This document shows, piece by piece, positions 26,701 through 34,391 of a DNA stretch of 64,000 bases. Positions within the stretch are counted from its first letter, which is position 1. Each line of letters begins with the position of its first letter. Made by a program: the position numbers and the translations under genes. The notes under the pieces are model-generated. The model had not been told where the DNA came from. It was given only the letters and a program-made list of their open reading frames with translations, and made no database searches. The stretch comes from JBNLBT01 sp050303435 (GTDB lineage: Bacteria; Pseudomonadota; Gammaproteobacteria; Xanthomonadales; Marinicellaceae): contig JBNLBT010000008.1 of the NCBI GenBank assembly GCA_050303435.1, forward strand, positions 1 through 64,000. Direction: 5' to 3'.

Positions 26701-27068
26701 GTTTCCTGACCGGTTCGGTGGATGTGTTCATGCGCTGCGGTGACAAATACTATGTGCTGGACTACAAAAGCAATCATTTGGGCCACGATGCCACGGCCTA
26801 CAGTGCCGACGCCCTGCAATCGGCGGTGCGTTCGCATGACTACGACGCGCAGTACCTGTTGTATTCCGCGGCGGTGTGTCGTTACATGCAGGTCCAGGAC
26901 GCCGGTTTCACATTGAACGATTTCGGCGGTGTGCTGTACGTGTTCTTGCGCGGACTGGATCATCCCGAGACCCAGGGGGTGTATTTCAATCGCCCCGATG
27001 CGACGCTGTTGCAGGAAATCATAAAAGCGCTGTCGGTGACGGAACAGCCGGGAGTCAGTCCTGCATGA
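23700..27068 (+). CDS. recB: Exodeoxyribonuclease V subunit beta (RecB)
   Basis: A 1122-residue protein. The ATG at 23700 overlaps the recC stop and matches the family N-terminus; upstream in-frame starts lie inside recC. Walker A ANAGTGKT occupies residues 19-26. Motif II IDEFQDTD lies near 380, motif III GDPKQAIYAFRGAD follows, and motif VI VALTRAKHRL lies near 775. The C-terminal nuclease domain has the catalytic VLDYKSN near residue 1020. It is the 3'-5' helicase and the only nuclease of the complex. Confidence 0.96.
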   Translation: MKPLDWEHMQLHGRHLIEANAGTGKTHSLVNFYARLVLQHGLLPEQILMVTFTRAATQELRQRLHTKLQRLHALASNAPGEGEDEEHRLLALQPDCGLLQSHLSQALAGMDRAAVFTINGFCEQVLKNHHQLCGEPLMLDLQVTDKPMLNELLDRHWRRCEADLPAWLGVHLQNSQLGLNADNPLDKYTLTAWVSDLLALHAHEQRQMLDWRDAVAGLEDLRGKIAEAWQEEREAFVQLVASPAINKRSYPEAGVHTRLQLMDAFCTQGDIGGGLSKLAWSTFRNAYNKKFKEAAQPLRFQRLLDDFQAQWIDFARGFLCQALQHTRKSLTQRQQITGVYDYDDQIRLVHRAVLDSDALAQRLAAAHPVIMIDEFQDTDARQYALFDRIHAVNSAHLLVMVGDPKQAIYAFRGADVFVYGAVRSRCEHRHALLANWRSSAAMITAINAHYSHNPRAFGLPWIEYQASLTGGQATVTFVDAQRHKPVSLVRSTGAQSHVSALVAEVMRLLDGTVVMDGAPLHGGQVAVLCASNRSATECYEALIAAAVPAVLWSGQTVFECDMAWDVYALLNALLKPDPQRIHALWLTPLLLHRAKADDAGTALRQISSWRQQLDREGLPAVLHAVDIEWSIAEHMMRHVDGERRLTDWLHLLELLADHWRAHGGHPQRTLRWFARQLNSGGEDSDNEAIKRRLDCDAQAVAVMTAHKSKGLEFAAVVLADAEKLLKKENKAPLHMPAVLHDGFAAVMQWRPDQLHIQRAADEVDWEKQRLMYVALTRAKHRLVLMQAAAQGSSDLDAWADVAMADHVDVVDLDRSKIEQTALLTERSNETAPPVPPRAVHRPAEAPLSIYSYSGLAARAADLRQAPVLWSEAGVDDDLEAQAERPGIHDFPRGARAGSALHEVLEHTGVSVSQADLRVAVDAALEKYGFEARWGESLTAHLGRLLDTPLKPLQRALKRADAVLYEMEFLLPVAHLAADRMAHWLSEHRGEDVEFSHAELSGFLTGSVDVFMRCGDKYYVLDYKSNHLGHDATAYSADALQSAVRSHDYDAQYLLYSAAVCRYMQVQDAGFTLNDFGGVLYVFLRGLDHPETQGVYFNRPDATLLQEIIKALSVTEQPGVSPA

Positions 27069-28645
27069 ATGAGCATGAAACAGAGCCGCGCCGCGATTCA
27101 CTGGTGAATCACGTGGCCAATTTTGTGGCCCGACAAACGGGCGATGCCACTTTGGCCCGCTGGAGTGCGCGGGTGCAGGCGGCATTGGAGCGTGGGCACA
27201 CCGCGGTGCCTTGTGACGAGACGTTGCCTGAAAACCCCTACCTGGTCAGTTTGCACGGTTTGTGTGGATTTCGCCGACTGTACGACCAGGAAAAATACCT
27301 GTTGGAGGCCTTTGTTTCTCAACACACACGGGCATTGGCTGATGACACCGTGCAGGCGGTGCTGCAGCGCGCGCAAACGGTGTGGCCCGACGATGCGCGC
27401 GGGGCGGCGCAATGGCAGGCCGCCAGCGCTTCACTGGTCAATACGCGGCAGCTGATCAATGGCGGACCGGGCACCGGTAAAACCACCGCACTGATCAAGT
27501 TGCTGCTGCTGCATGTGCTGATGGCGCCTGAAACGCGGGTTGCACTGGCGGCGCCCACTGGCAAAGCCGCCAACCGCATGCGCCTCAGTGTACAGGCGTC
27601 GCTGCAGCAATTGGCCGACGCGGACATGCGCGCGCGCATGCAGGCTTTCATCCCCGCGCAATGTCACACCTTGCATCGCTTGCTGGGCCATCGGCCTCAG
27701 GACAACAGCGTGGCGCATGACCGCGACAATCCTTTGCCTGTGGATTTGCTCATCGTCGATGAGTCGTCGATGTTGGATGTGAATATGTTTGCAGCGCTGC
27801 TGCAGGCCTGCGACGCCGGCTGCCATCTGGTGCTGCTGGGGGACGCCGATCAACTGCCCGCGGTGGGCAGCGGTCAATGTTTTGAACACCTTTGCACAGC
27901 GATGCAGCGGTTGGCGCAATCAGACCATTCCGCCACACCCCAAGTGGTCACTTTACACAACAATTTTCGCACCGCCGGTCGCGCGGATCTGCAGGCACTG
28001 GCGGGTTTGGTGCGCAGCGGTGATGCCGACGGTTTGCGTGCGTTTTTTGCCCATTCGCACGCGCGCGTGCAACTGCACAACCCCACCACGATCGAAGCCC
28101 AGCGGGCGCGTTTGCACGCCGTGTTGCAGGACACTGAGGAACAAGATCTGATGCTGCTCACGCCGTTGAATCACGGCGCCCTGGGCGTGCAGGGTTTGAA
28201 CCGGCTGATGCAATGGATCAAATACCGCTGGTCCATGCATGAAACCCGCGTGCGGCTCGCTGCGCACCAACCGGTGATGGCAACGGCCAATCACCACCGT
28301 CTGGGGGTGTACAACGGCGATGTCGGGCGCATGGAAAACATCGATGGTGAATGGTCGGTGCGATTCGATGAACGGGCGCCTGTGCCCTTGCAGCTGTTGT
28401 CGCAGTGGATGCCGGCGCACGCCATCACCATCCACAAGAGTCAGGGCTCAGAATACCCCACCGTGGTGGCGGTGATTCCGGCGCTGGATGCACAGGCTCT
28501 GGTCAACCGCCAGTTGCTCTACACAGCCATCACACGGGCGCAACATCGCCTCGAATTGTGGTCGGATGTGGAAACCCTGGTGAAAACTGTAGAGCGTGTG
28601 GATGCACGCCAAACTTTTTTGCAAATCATGGCAAAAAACCTTTGA
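27065..28645 (+). CDS. recD: Exodeoxyribonuclease V subunit alpha (RecD)
   Basis: A 526-residue SF1B helicase, starting at the ATG that overlaps the recB stop (ATGA). Walker A GGPGTGKTT lies near residues 135-143, motif II IVDESSMLDV near 232, GDADQLPAVGSG just after it, and the C-terminal TIHKSQGSEY and YTAITRAQHRLEL motifs are present. It is the 5'-3' motor of RecBCD. The stop codon lies inside the -35 box of the following tRNA promoter. Confidence 0.95.
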   Translation: MNEHETEPRRDSLVNHVANFVARQTGDATLARWSARVQAALERGHTAVPCDETLPENPYLVSLHGLCGFRRLYDQEKYLLEAFVSQHTRALADDTVQAVLQRAQTVWPDDARGAAQWQAASASLVNTRQLINGGPGTGKTTALIKLLLLHVLMAPETRVALAAPTGKAANRMRLSVQASLQQLADADMRARMQAFIPAQCHTLHRLLGHRPQDNSVAHDRDNPLPVDLLIVDESSMLDVNMFAALLQACDAGCHLVLLGDADQLPAVGSGQCFEHLCTAMQRLAQSDHSATPQVVTLHNNFRTAGRADLQALAGLVRSGDADGLRAFFAHSHARVQLHNPTTIEAQRARLHAVLQDTEEQDLMLLTPLNHGALGVQGLNRLMQWIKYRWSMHETRVRLAAHQPVMATANHHRLGVYNGDVGRMENIDGEWSVRFDERAPVPLQLLSQWMPAHAITIHKSQGSEYPTVVAVIPALDAQALVNRQLLYTAITRAQHRLELWSDVETLVKTVERVDARQTFLQIMAKNL

Positions 28646-28670
28646 CTATTGGATTTTAAATACGGATAAT
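28642..28670 (+). promoter_or_regulatory. Promoter of the tRNA-Ala/tRNA-Glu unit
   Basis: TTGACT (-35, 28642-28647) and GATAAT (-10, 28665-28670) are exactly 17 bases apart, each one mismatch from consensus. The start would be near 28677, seven bases before tRNA-Ala. The -35 overlaps the recD stop codon. Confidence 0.7.
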
Positions 28671-28683
28671 AGCCAACCTTCGC

Positions 28684-28759
28684 GGGGCTATAGCTCAGCT
28701 GGGAGAGCGTTGCAATGGCATTGCAAAGGTCGGCGGTTCGATCCCGCCTAGCTCCACCA
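28684..28759 (+). tRNA. tRNA-Ala (anticodon GGC)
   Basis: A complete 76-base cloverleaf with CCA encoded. Acceptor GGGGCTA pairs with TAGCTCC; the anticodon stem is TTGCA/TGCAA and the loop ATGGCAT gives GGC. The T-arm is GGCGG-TTCGATC-CCGCC. It is the first of two tRNA genes behind one promoter. Confidence 0.97.
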
Positions 28760-28890
28760 AACAAACGAAAATGTATTGTGTGTCCCCTTCGTCTAGTGGC
28801 CTAGGACTCCGCCCTTTCACGGCGGCAACAGGGGTTCGAACCCCCTAGGGGACGCCATTTTTGGCCAGACGCACAATACATTGTTTGTTT
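28759..28890 (+). repeat. Inverted repeat enclosing tRNA-Glu
   Basis: Left arm AAACAAAC (28759-28766) plus AATGTATTGTG (28770-28780), separated by a three-base bulge. The right arm is the exact complement, CACAATACATT (28872-28882) and GTTTGTTT (28883-28890). In the transcript the arms would pair as a 19-base-pair stem with tRNA-Glu in the loop. This could be a processing stem or an alternative terminator. Confidence 0.75.
28782..28857 (+). tRNA. tRNA-Glu (anticodon TTC)
   Basis: A complete 76-base cloverleaf with CCA encoded. Acceptor GTCCCCT pairs with AGGGGAC; anticodon stem CCGCC/GGCGG with loop CTTTCAC gives TTC. It follows tRNA-Ala by 22 bases. Charged tRNA-Glu is also the substrate of HemA, encoded at 60080. 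Confidence 0.97.
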
Positions 28891-28920
28891 ATCCCGCCGC
28901 ATTTATTCTGAATTAATTTC

Positions 28921-28948
28921 CACCGATCACCGATCACCGATCACCGAT
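28921..28948. repeat. Four tandem copies of CACCGAT
   Basis: Four perfect head-to-tail copies of the seven-base unit, containing three GATC sites spaced seven bases apart. They lie in the 192-base gap between tRNA-Glu and the DUF349 gene, with no gene inside. Confidence 0.85.
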
Positions 28949-29027
28949 GCAGTTTTGCACGTTATTGGCGCGCCATTGATGTCATGCAAGCGCACATTCT
29001 GTGTACACTGCTGGCATGGCTGAGGCC

Positions 29028-29050
29028 AATGAACCGGCTCACCGGTCATT
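29028..29050 (-). terminator. Hairpin right after the DUF349 stop
   Basis: On the minus strand AATGACCGG and CCGGTTCATT pair over nine base pairs with one bulged base and a four-base loop, starting at the last base of the stop codon. There is no T-run, so terminator function is uncertain. Confidence 0.35.
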
Positions 29051-31824
29051 CATCCAGTGAGCAATTTCAGCAGGGCCTTGAGGCTTTTGTCGATGCGCTT
29101 GGCGTGGGCTTTGATAAAGTCTGCATCGCGATGTGAACTGGTGTACCAGTCAATCAGCAGGTCGTGCGCCTGCTGTTGCGGTGAAGCGCTGTCCTCGCCA
29201 GCCATGCGGTTGGACAGCTGTTCAACCTGGTGCGCCATGCGTTGAGGTTCGAAAGCCTTGGGCGTCGGCAATCCGGTGGCGTATTCCGCAGCGATCAATA
29301 TCGACTGCAGGCGTTCAGCATTGTCGCCGTCTTCGCCCGTTTGTGTGGCCGCTGCATGGCGCTGTTGCATGCGCTTCATGAGCCCTTTGTCCACGGCGTC
29401 CTGATCAACGGCCGCCCAGCGTTTTTCAGCGGCTGCAGAATCGATGCGGCCCAACTCCAGCTGTTCACAAATGTCGGACAGTTCGGCCAGTGCGTCCATG
29501 CCTGTCAGCACGGCCTGATTGGCCAGGCGGTTGAGCTTGTCCTGTGCCGTGTCGCGCGCTTTGTTCATTTTCAGCCGCAGACCCTTCGCTTCGATTTGCA
29601 TGCCATGCCATTGATCCTGGGTTTTTTCCATCAGCGATTTCAGGGCCTGAGCGTCGGCGGTTTGATCAATGCTTTTGAGGAACTGTTTGATCAGTCCTTC
29701 GGCCGCGTCGTTGTGCGCGTTGCGTTCTGCGCGCACCGCCCGGTTGTCATCCTCGCGGCGTTGAAACACCCGGTCATTGGCTTTACGGAATTTTTTCCAC
29801 AGTTTGCGTTCGGCTTTTTGACGCACAAAGCCGGCGTCTTTCCATTCGGCCTGCAGCCCGATGGCGGCCTGAATGGCTTCGGCGGTGTTTTCAAGTTCGG
29901 CCAGCGCCTCGGCCTGTTCAATCAATTTGAGCTTGCGACGTTCAGCCACTTCATAATGGGTGTCCAGTCGCTGTTCAATGCGGTCAATGCCCTTGCGCAA
30001 TTTTTTCGCCGTGGCGCCGCGTTTTTTGGGCGGCAGCTCGTTCAGTTTCTTGAGCATGCGGATGGCTTCGCGCGATTTGTTTGACAGCGTGCGCTCATCG
30101 CTGTTTTCAAGATCCAGTTCGGCCATGGATTTCAACAGCACATCGACCTCGTCCTGATGCGCCTGCCATTGTTCAGAACGTTTGGCGTAGTAGGGCTGGG
30201 CCGGGTCAAACAGGGCTTTGGACACCGCACGGAAGCGATGCCAGAGCTTGTGATTGCGCACCGGGTACTTGTCGCCTTCGAGTTTTTCCATCTCTTCCAG
30301 TTCACTCCAGCGCTGATTGCTTTCCTGCAATTTTTTCAGCACCGCGTCGGGGTGCATGCCAGTGCCCACCAGTGCCTGCAGCTCATCGATGATGTCGGTG
30401 CGAATTTTGTCGTTGCTCCATTTTTGCCATTTGCGCAACTCATTGATTTTTTTCCACACCTGGTCCAGTTTGAATTTGTTTTTGCGCACCAGGGGATGTG
30501 AAAATCCGGCGCTGTGTTTCAATTTGGCCATGCGGTTGGTCAGGGCTTTGGCTTCGGCCAGCTTGCCATCGGCGATGCGTTGTTCGGTTTCTTCAATCAG
30601 TTCAATCAGCGTCTCGGCATCGCGATCGCGGCGTTGCGCGCCGTGTTCAATTTTTTCCGCCAGTTTAAGCATCATCTGATCGAACTGTTGCTGCAGGCTT
30701 TTGATGTCAATGCCGGCGTCCAGACGTTCGGTCTGTTTTTTCCATTGCCGTTTGAACTGACCGATGCTGTCCGCTGGCACGGTGTCTTTGCCCAACGTGG
30801 TCTGCAAGCGGTCCATGACCTGCGTGACGGACGCCGGGATTTGTTGTTCGGCAATTTTTTCGTTGCGCACCTGACGCAGTTGTTCCAGCAGTTCATCGCG
30901 GCGATTCAGTTGTTCATCTGTGGCCAGGTCCAGATCCAGTTCACGCACCGTATTGACGTGTTCCTGCACCAGTTGCAGCTTTTGCTTTTCAGCCTGGGCG
31001 AGAAAATCCTGGGCCTGTTCCAGGGCGTGCTGGATGCGTTGCTGTTTTTGTTTGCGCAGGAATTCTTCCCGCGATGCAGGTTCCAAGGCCACTTTCACGG
31101 TGTTGAAAGTGCCATTGAAGCGTCGTTTGAGGTCTTCAGGCACACGCGCCTCTATGCGTTGCCACTGGGCCTGAATGTCTGCCAGATCAATGTTCTGGGC
31201 GCCGGGTTTTTGATGGATGCAGTTTTCCAGCTGTTGACACAACGCCAGCGCTTTGGGCTGGACATCGTCCTGCTGCATGGCGTTGAGTCTTTCTTCGATG
31301 GCTGTGGCCAGGGGCGTCTTGCGTTTGCTGTGCAACTTGTGCATTTTTTGCAGGGTCTCGGGGTCGTTCACCCGTTGCATGATTTCCAGCGCCAGATCTG
31401 CGTCACTTTCACTCAGGCTCAATTCGCCGAGCAGGGCGGGTTTATTGATCTGCCGGATGAAATGCGCCCGCACAGAACTGTTGTGTGCCAGCGCGGCCAG
31501 TTTTTCCCGGCTGGCGACGTCCTGAATGAGTTGCGCTGCCTGCAATTGCGCCGCGCCGTCTTCGCCGTTGATCAGCCAGTCGCACACGCGCTTGAGCAAC
31601 ACCGGCTGCAGCGATTTGGCCACACCGGTTTTGAGCACTTGAATGATTTGTTCGGGGTCTTTCAGTCGGTTCAGGGCGGCTTTCTTGACCCGTTCGCTTG
31701 GGTCTTCTGCAATGATTGCCGGCAAATGCGGCTGCAGTTCAGATTCATCTCCGGTGCTGATGGCCAGGGCCCGCACTTCTTCGTTTTTGTTTTGCCACTT
31801 GGGTTTGTTAAACCAGTTGATCAT
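29050..31824 (-). CDS. DUF349-repeat protein
   Basis: A 924-residue highly charged protein, rich in K, E, Q and A. The N-terminal part (about 1-190) looks like HEAT-type helical repeats (SERVKKAALNRLKDPEQI and similar). The rest carries repeated DUF349 helical segments with conserved tryptophans (for example WKKFRKANDRVFQRREDDN near residue 690) and predicted coiled coil. It has no signal or membrane helix. No enzymatic motif is visible and the function is unknown. It is the last gene of a TraB-dusB-DUF349 unit, starting four bases after dusB. Confidence 0.8.
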   Translation of the reverse strand: MINWFNKPKWQNKNEEVRALAISTGDESELQPHLPAIIAEDPSERVKKAALNRLKDPEQIIQVLKTGVAKSLQPVLLKRVCDWLINGEDGAAQLQAAQLIQDVASREKLAALAHNSSVRAHFIRQINKPALLGELSLSESDADLALEIMQRVNDPETLQKMHKLHSKRKTPLATAIEERLNAMQQDDVQPKALALCQQLENCIHQKPGAQNIDLADIQAQWQRIEARVPEDLKRRFNGTFNTVKVALEPASREEFLRKQKQQRIQHALEQAQDFLAQAEKQKLQLVQEHVNTVRELDLDLATDEQLNRRDELLEQLRQVRNEKIAEQQIPASVTQVMDRLQTTLGKDTVPADSIGQFKRQWKKQTERLDAGIDIKSLQQQFDQMMLKLAEKIEHGAQRRDRDAETLIELIEETEQRIADGKLAEAKALTNRMAKLKHSAGFSHPLVRKNKFKLDQVWKKINELRKWQKWSNDKIRTDIIDELQALVGTGMHPDAVLKKLQESNQRWSELEEMEKLEGDKYPVRNHKLWHRFRAVSKALFDPAQPYYAKRSEQWQAHQDEVDVLLKSMAELDLENSDERTLSNKSREAIRMLKKLNELPPKKRGATAKKLRKGIDRIEQRLDTHYEVAERRKLKLIEQAEALAELENTAEAIQAAIGLQAEWKDAGFVRQKAERKLWKKFRKANDRVFQRREDDNRAVRAERNAHNDAAEGLIKQFLKSIDQTADAQALKSLMEKTQDQWHGMQIEAKGLRLKMNKARDTAQDKLNRLANQAVLTGMDALAELSDICEQLELGRIDSAAAEKRWAAVDQDAVDKGLMKRMQQRHAAATQTGEDGDNAERLQSILIAAEYATGLPTPKAFEPQRMAHQVEQLSNRMAGEDSASPQQQAHDLLIDWYTSSHRDADFIKAHAKRIDKSLKALLKLLTG

Positions 31825-31828
31825 GTGT

Positions 31829-32797
31829 TTATGCCACCTTGTTCAATGCGCAACGCCGAATTTCGTGCAACTGATGGTCCGCCTGTTCGATTCGATTGAT
31901 GGTTCGGGCCCACTCAAGTTGTCCGATGCGTTGCAAAAACCATTTGATGTGTTTGCGGGCCATCCGGACGCCGCGCTGTTCGCCATAGAAATCATGCATG
32001 TTCAACACATGATTATACATGGTCTGCACCACCTCGTCGTGATCGGGTGTGGGCAGGTGTTCTCCGGTTTGCAGGTACTTTCTGATTTGCTGGAAAATCC
32101 AGGGATTGCCCAGCGCCGCGCGACCGACCATGATGGCGTCGCAACCGGTGAGTTCAATCACCTGCGCGGCTTTCTCCGGGCCATCAATGTCGCCATTGGC
32201 GATCAGCGGGATGTCCAGGTGATTTTTCAGCGCCCTGAACTCACTGAAATCGGCGCGCCCGGTGAATTTTTGTTGTTTGTTGCGCGCGTGCACAAACAGC
32301 GCGGAAATGCCGCAGCGCTGGGCGATGTCGGCGATTTCATGGATGTTGATGCGCTGATGATCCAGACCCAGGCGGGTTTTCAGTGTCACCGGCACGTCCA
32401 CCGCTTCGCAGGTGGCTTTGATGATGTCGCGCACCCGCTCGGGAAACTCGAGCAGCGCAGAGCCGCAGCTTTTGCGCGCCACCTTTTTCGCCGGGCAGCC
32501 CATGTTGATGTCAATGATTTGTGCGCCGTTGCGCACGTTATGCTGCGCCGCTGCAGCCATTTCTTCGGGGTCGGAGCCGGCGATTTGTGCGACCACCGGG
32601 CGCTGTTCGCCGGTGTGATTCATGCGGTATTTGGTTTTCGCAGTGCGCAACAGCGACAAATCGCAACTGAGCATTTCGGAAACTGAATAGGCCGCGCCGT
32701 GCGCACGACACAATTGCCGGTACGGGCGATCCGTGACGCCGGCCATCGGTGCCAGCATCACCGGGTGTTCAATGCAATGTGGGCCGATGCGCAGCAT
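31829..32797 (-). CDS. dusB: tRNA-dihydrouridine synthase B
   Basis: A 322-residue flavoenzyme that matches E. coli DusB in length and motifs. The FMN-binding start LAPMAGVTDRPYR lies at about residues 15-27, the catalytic cysteine C101 is in NMGCPAKKV, and ARNKQQKFTG, ANGDI and MVGRAALGNPW follow in order. It reduces specific uridines in the tRNA D-loop. In E. coli dusB heads the fis operon; no fis gene is present here, and it sits between TraB-family and DUF349 genes with gaps of one and four bases. Confidence 0.95.
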   Translation of the reverse strand: MLRIGPHCIEHPVMLAPMAGVTDRPYRQLCRAHGAAYSVSEMLSCDLSLLRTAKTKYRMNHTGEQRPVVAQIAGSDPEEMAAAAQHNVRNGAQIIDINMGCPAKKVARKSCGSALLEFPERVRDIIKATCEAVDVPVTLKTRLGLDHQRINIHEIADIAQRCGISALFVHARNKQQKFTGRADFSEFRALKNHLDIPLIANGDIDGPEKAAQVIELTGCDAIMVGRAALGNPWIFQQIRKYLQTGEHLPTPDHDEVVQTMYNHVLNMHDFYGEQRGVRMARKHIKWFLQRIGQLEWARTINRIEQADHQLHEIRRCALNKVA

Positions 32798-32798
32798 G

Positions 32799-33995
32799 TC
32801 AAATCAGCTGATTGAAAATTTTAAACCCGGAGATCCAGGTGCCGAGGGTGGATCCCAGGTTGGTGAAAAAGAAAATCAGGATGATGCGCGTCACGTGATT
32901 GCGCCACCAGCCTTTGACGCTGGTGTAATCCTGTTGCAGGGATTCAAAATCCCGTACTTTGGGTTTTCGCAACCAGGTTTCAACCAGGCCCGTGACCATG
33001 CCGGCGCCGATCGTTGGGTTCAGTGAGGTGATCGGTGCGGCAATGAATGCGGTGACGATGGTCAACGGGTGTGCGCCGGCAATGATGGCGCCCAGAGCCG
33101 ACAGCACACCATTGTATATGACCCATGTTTTGATCAGGTCAAATCCCAGCGATTTTTCGCTGGCAAATCCCCAGACAAATCCGGCCAGAATCACCGCGGT
33201 GATCAGCCAGGGGATCAGTTTGGGCCATTTCGATTTGGGTGGAACGGTGTCCAGTTCGGCGCGTTTGTCTGCGGCGTTGATGTCTTCCTGCAGGTATTGG
33301 GACAGGCCTTTTAAATGCCCGGCACCGATGATCACCAGCACGTTTTTGTGGCTGGAGTCTTGCGTGTGTTCGATCAGGCGCGCCGCCATGTACTGGTCGC
33401 GCTCATCGATCAGGGTGTGGTATATGGACGCGGACTGTTCAGACAATTCAGAAAAGGTGCTTTCCAGCATGTCGCCGGTTTTTAATTTTTCAATCTCCTC
33501 GGCGGAAATTTCATCGCTGTCGAAAAAGCCCCCGAAACCAAATATCAGGTTGAGTTTTTCCGTGAAAGACAGGCCACGCCAGGTGCGCTTCATGGTGGTG
33601 CTGACGCTGCGATCAATGTTCCACACGGGCAAGTCATGGGCGGCCGCATCGGCAATGGCCTGTTTCATTTCAGCGCCGGGTTCAATTCCCAGTTGATCGG
33701 CCAGGCGTTTTTGATACGCGCTCATGGCCAGGTTGGTGGCCACCAGTGTGGTTTGTTTGTTCCTGATGATGCTGATCAGGTCCATGTTGTGGTATTTGTT
33801 GGTTTGTGTGATGGCCTGATGACGCAGGTCATCCAGTTCCACCGCCACGGCATCGTAGGCGCCGGTGTGAATCAAATCACGCACCACATCAGCGCTGGTT
33901 TTGGAAACATGTGCGGTGCCAAGCAGGGTGAACGTGACGTCACCGCGCCGGATGATTTGATGCGGCTGGCTGTTGATGATTTCGGCGGAGTTCAA
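32799..33995 (-). CDS. TraB/PrgY-family membrane protein
   Basis: A 398-residue protein. The N-terminal TraB domain has LLGTAHVSKTSAD near residue 24, a VELD motif near 52 and the IGAGHLKGL motif near 220. Four membrane helices fill the C-terminal third (about 258-395), as in PrgY-like proteins. In family members a TIKI-like metallohydrolase fold is proposed; enterococcal PrgY limits pheromone activity, but no pheromone context exists here. The start is TTG at 33995, the first possible start after an in-frame stop. It lies one base before dusB. Confidence 0.82.
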   Translation of the reverse strand: MNSAEIINSQPHQIIRRGDVTFTLLGTAHVSKTSADVVRDLIHTGAYDAVAVELDDLRHQAITQTNKYHNMDLISIIRNKQTTLVATNLAMSAYQKRLADQLGIEPGAEMKQAIADAAAHDLPVWNIDRSVSTTMKRTWRGLSFTEKLNLIFGFGGFFDSDEISAEEIEKLKTGDMLESTFSELSEQSASIYHTLIDERDQYMAARLIEHTQDSSHKNVLVIIGAGHLKGLSQYLQEDINAADKRAELDTVPPKSKWPKLIPWLITAVILAGFVWGFASEKSLGFDLIKTWVIYNGVLSALGAIIAGAHPLTIVTAFIAAPITSLNPTIGAGMVTGLVETWLRKPKVRDFESLQQDYTSVKGWWRNHVTRIILIFFFTNLGSTLGTWISGFKIFNQLI

Positions 33996-34096
33996 GGTGT
34001 TCAGCAGGGTGTCAAAAAAAGACGAAAATCATACCATTTTGCTGCGCAGAGGTGAAGAGGAATGTTTGTGTTCAGATGCGGGATGTGCTTGGAAAA

Positions 34097-34186
34097 TGGC
34101 GGAGAGAGAGAGATTCGAACTCTCGGAGGGCGTTAACCCTCGCCGGTTTTCAAGACCGGTGCATTCAACCGCTCTGCCATCTCTCC
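34097..34186 (-). tRNA. tRNA-Ser (anticodon TGA)
   Basis: A complete 90-base class II tRNA with CCA encoded. Acceptor GGAGAGA pairs with TCTCTCC; the anticodon loop CTTGAAA gives TGA. The long variable arm GAGGGTTAACGCCCTC is present. A short T-run follows the CCA. It lies 101 bases upstream of the TraB-family gene on the same strand and might share its transcript. Confidence 0.97.
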
Positions 34187-34256
34187 GCGGGTCACAACTT
34201 TAACCGCGCCAGGCGCTGGGATTTGGTGCCTTGGGGCGGTTTCTTTGCGGAGGTGA

Positions 34257-34282
34257 AATATATCTTATCTGTTGGATATATT
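34257..34282. promoter_or_regulatory. AT-rich inverted repeat upstream of bcp and tRNA-Ser
   Basis: AATATATC (34257-34264) and GATATATT (34275-34282) are perfect inverted copies around a ten-base loop. They sit in the 205-base divergent gap between tRNA-Ser and the peroxiredoxin gene. The site could be an operator or simply promoter DNA; nothing else is seen in this gap. Confidence 0.35.
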
Positions 34283-34391
34283 CCAGTTTTTATTGTGAAA
34301 TTCTGAAAAAATCTGAGCCCACGCCGGCTGCCGGGGTTTCTATTTCTTGGCAGACAGTTTAAAATACACGGCTTTACGTAATTTTGATGTG

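Noticed and set aside
28759..28890. Integration (att) site around tRNA-Glu
   Set aside because: The flanking repeats are inverted rather than direct, and there is no integrase or mobile gene nearby.
28921..28948. CRISPR array from the short tandem repeats
   Set aside because: The unit is seven bases with no spacers, and no cas gene is in the window.
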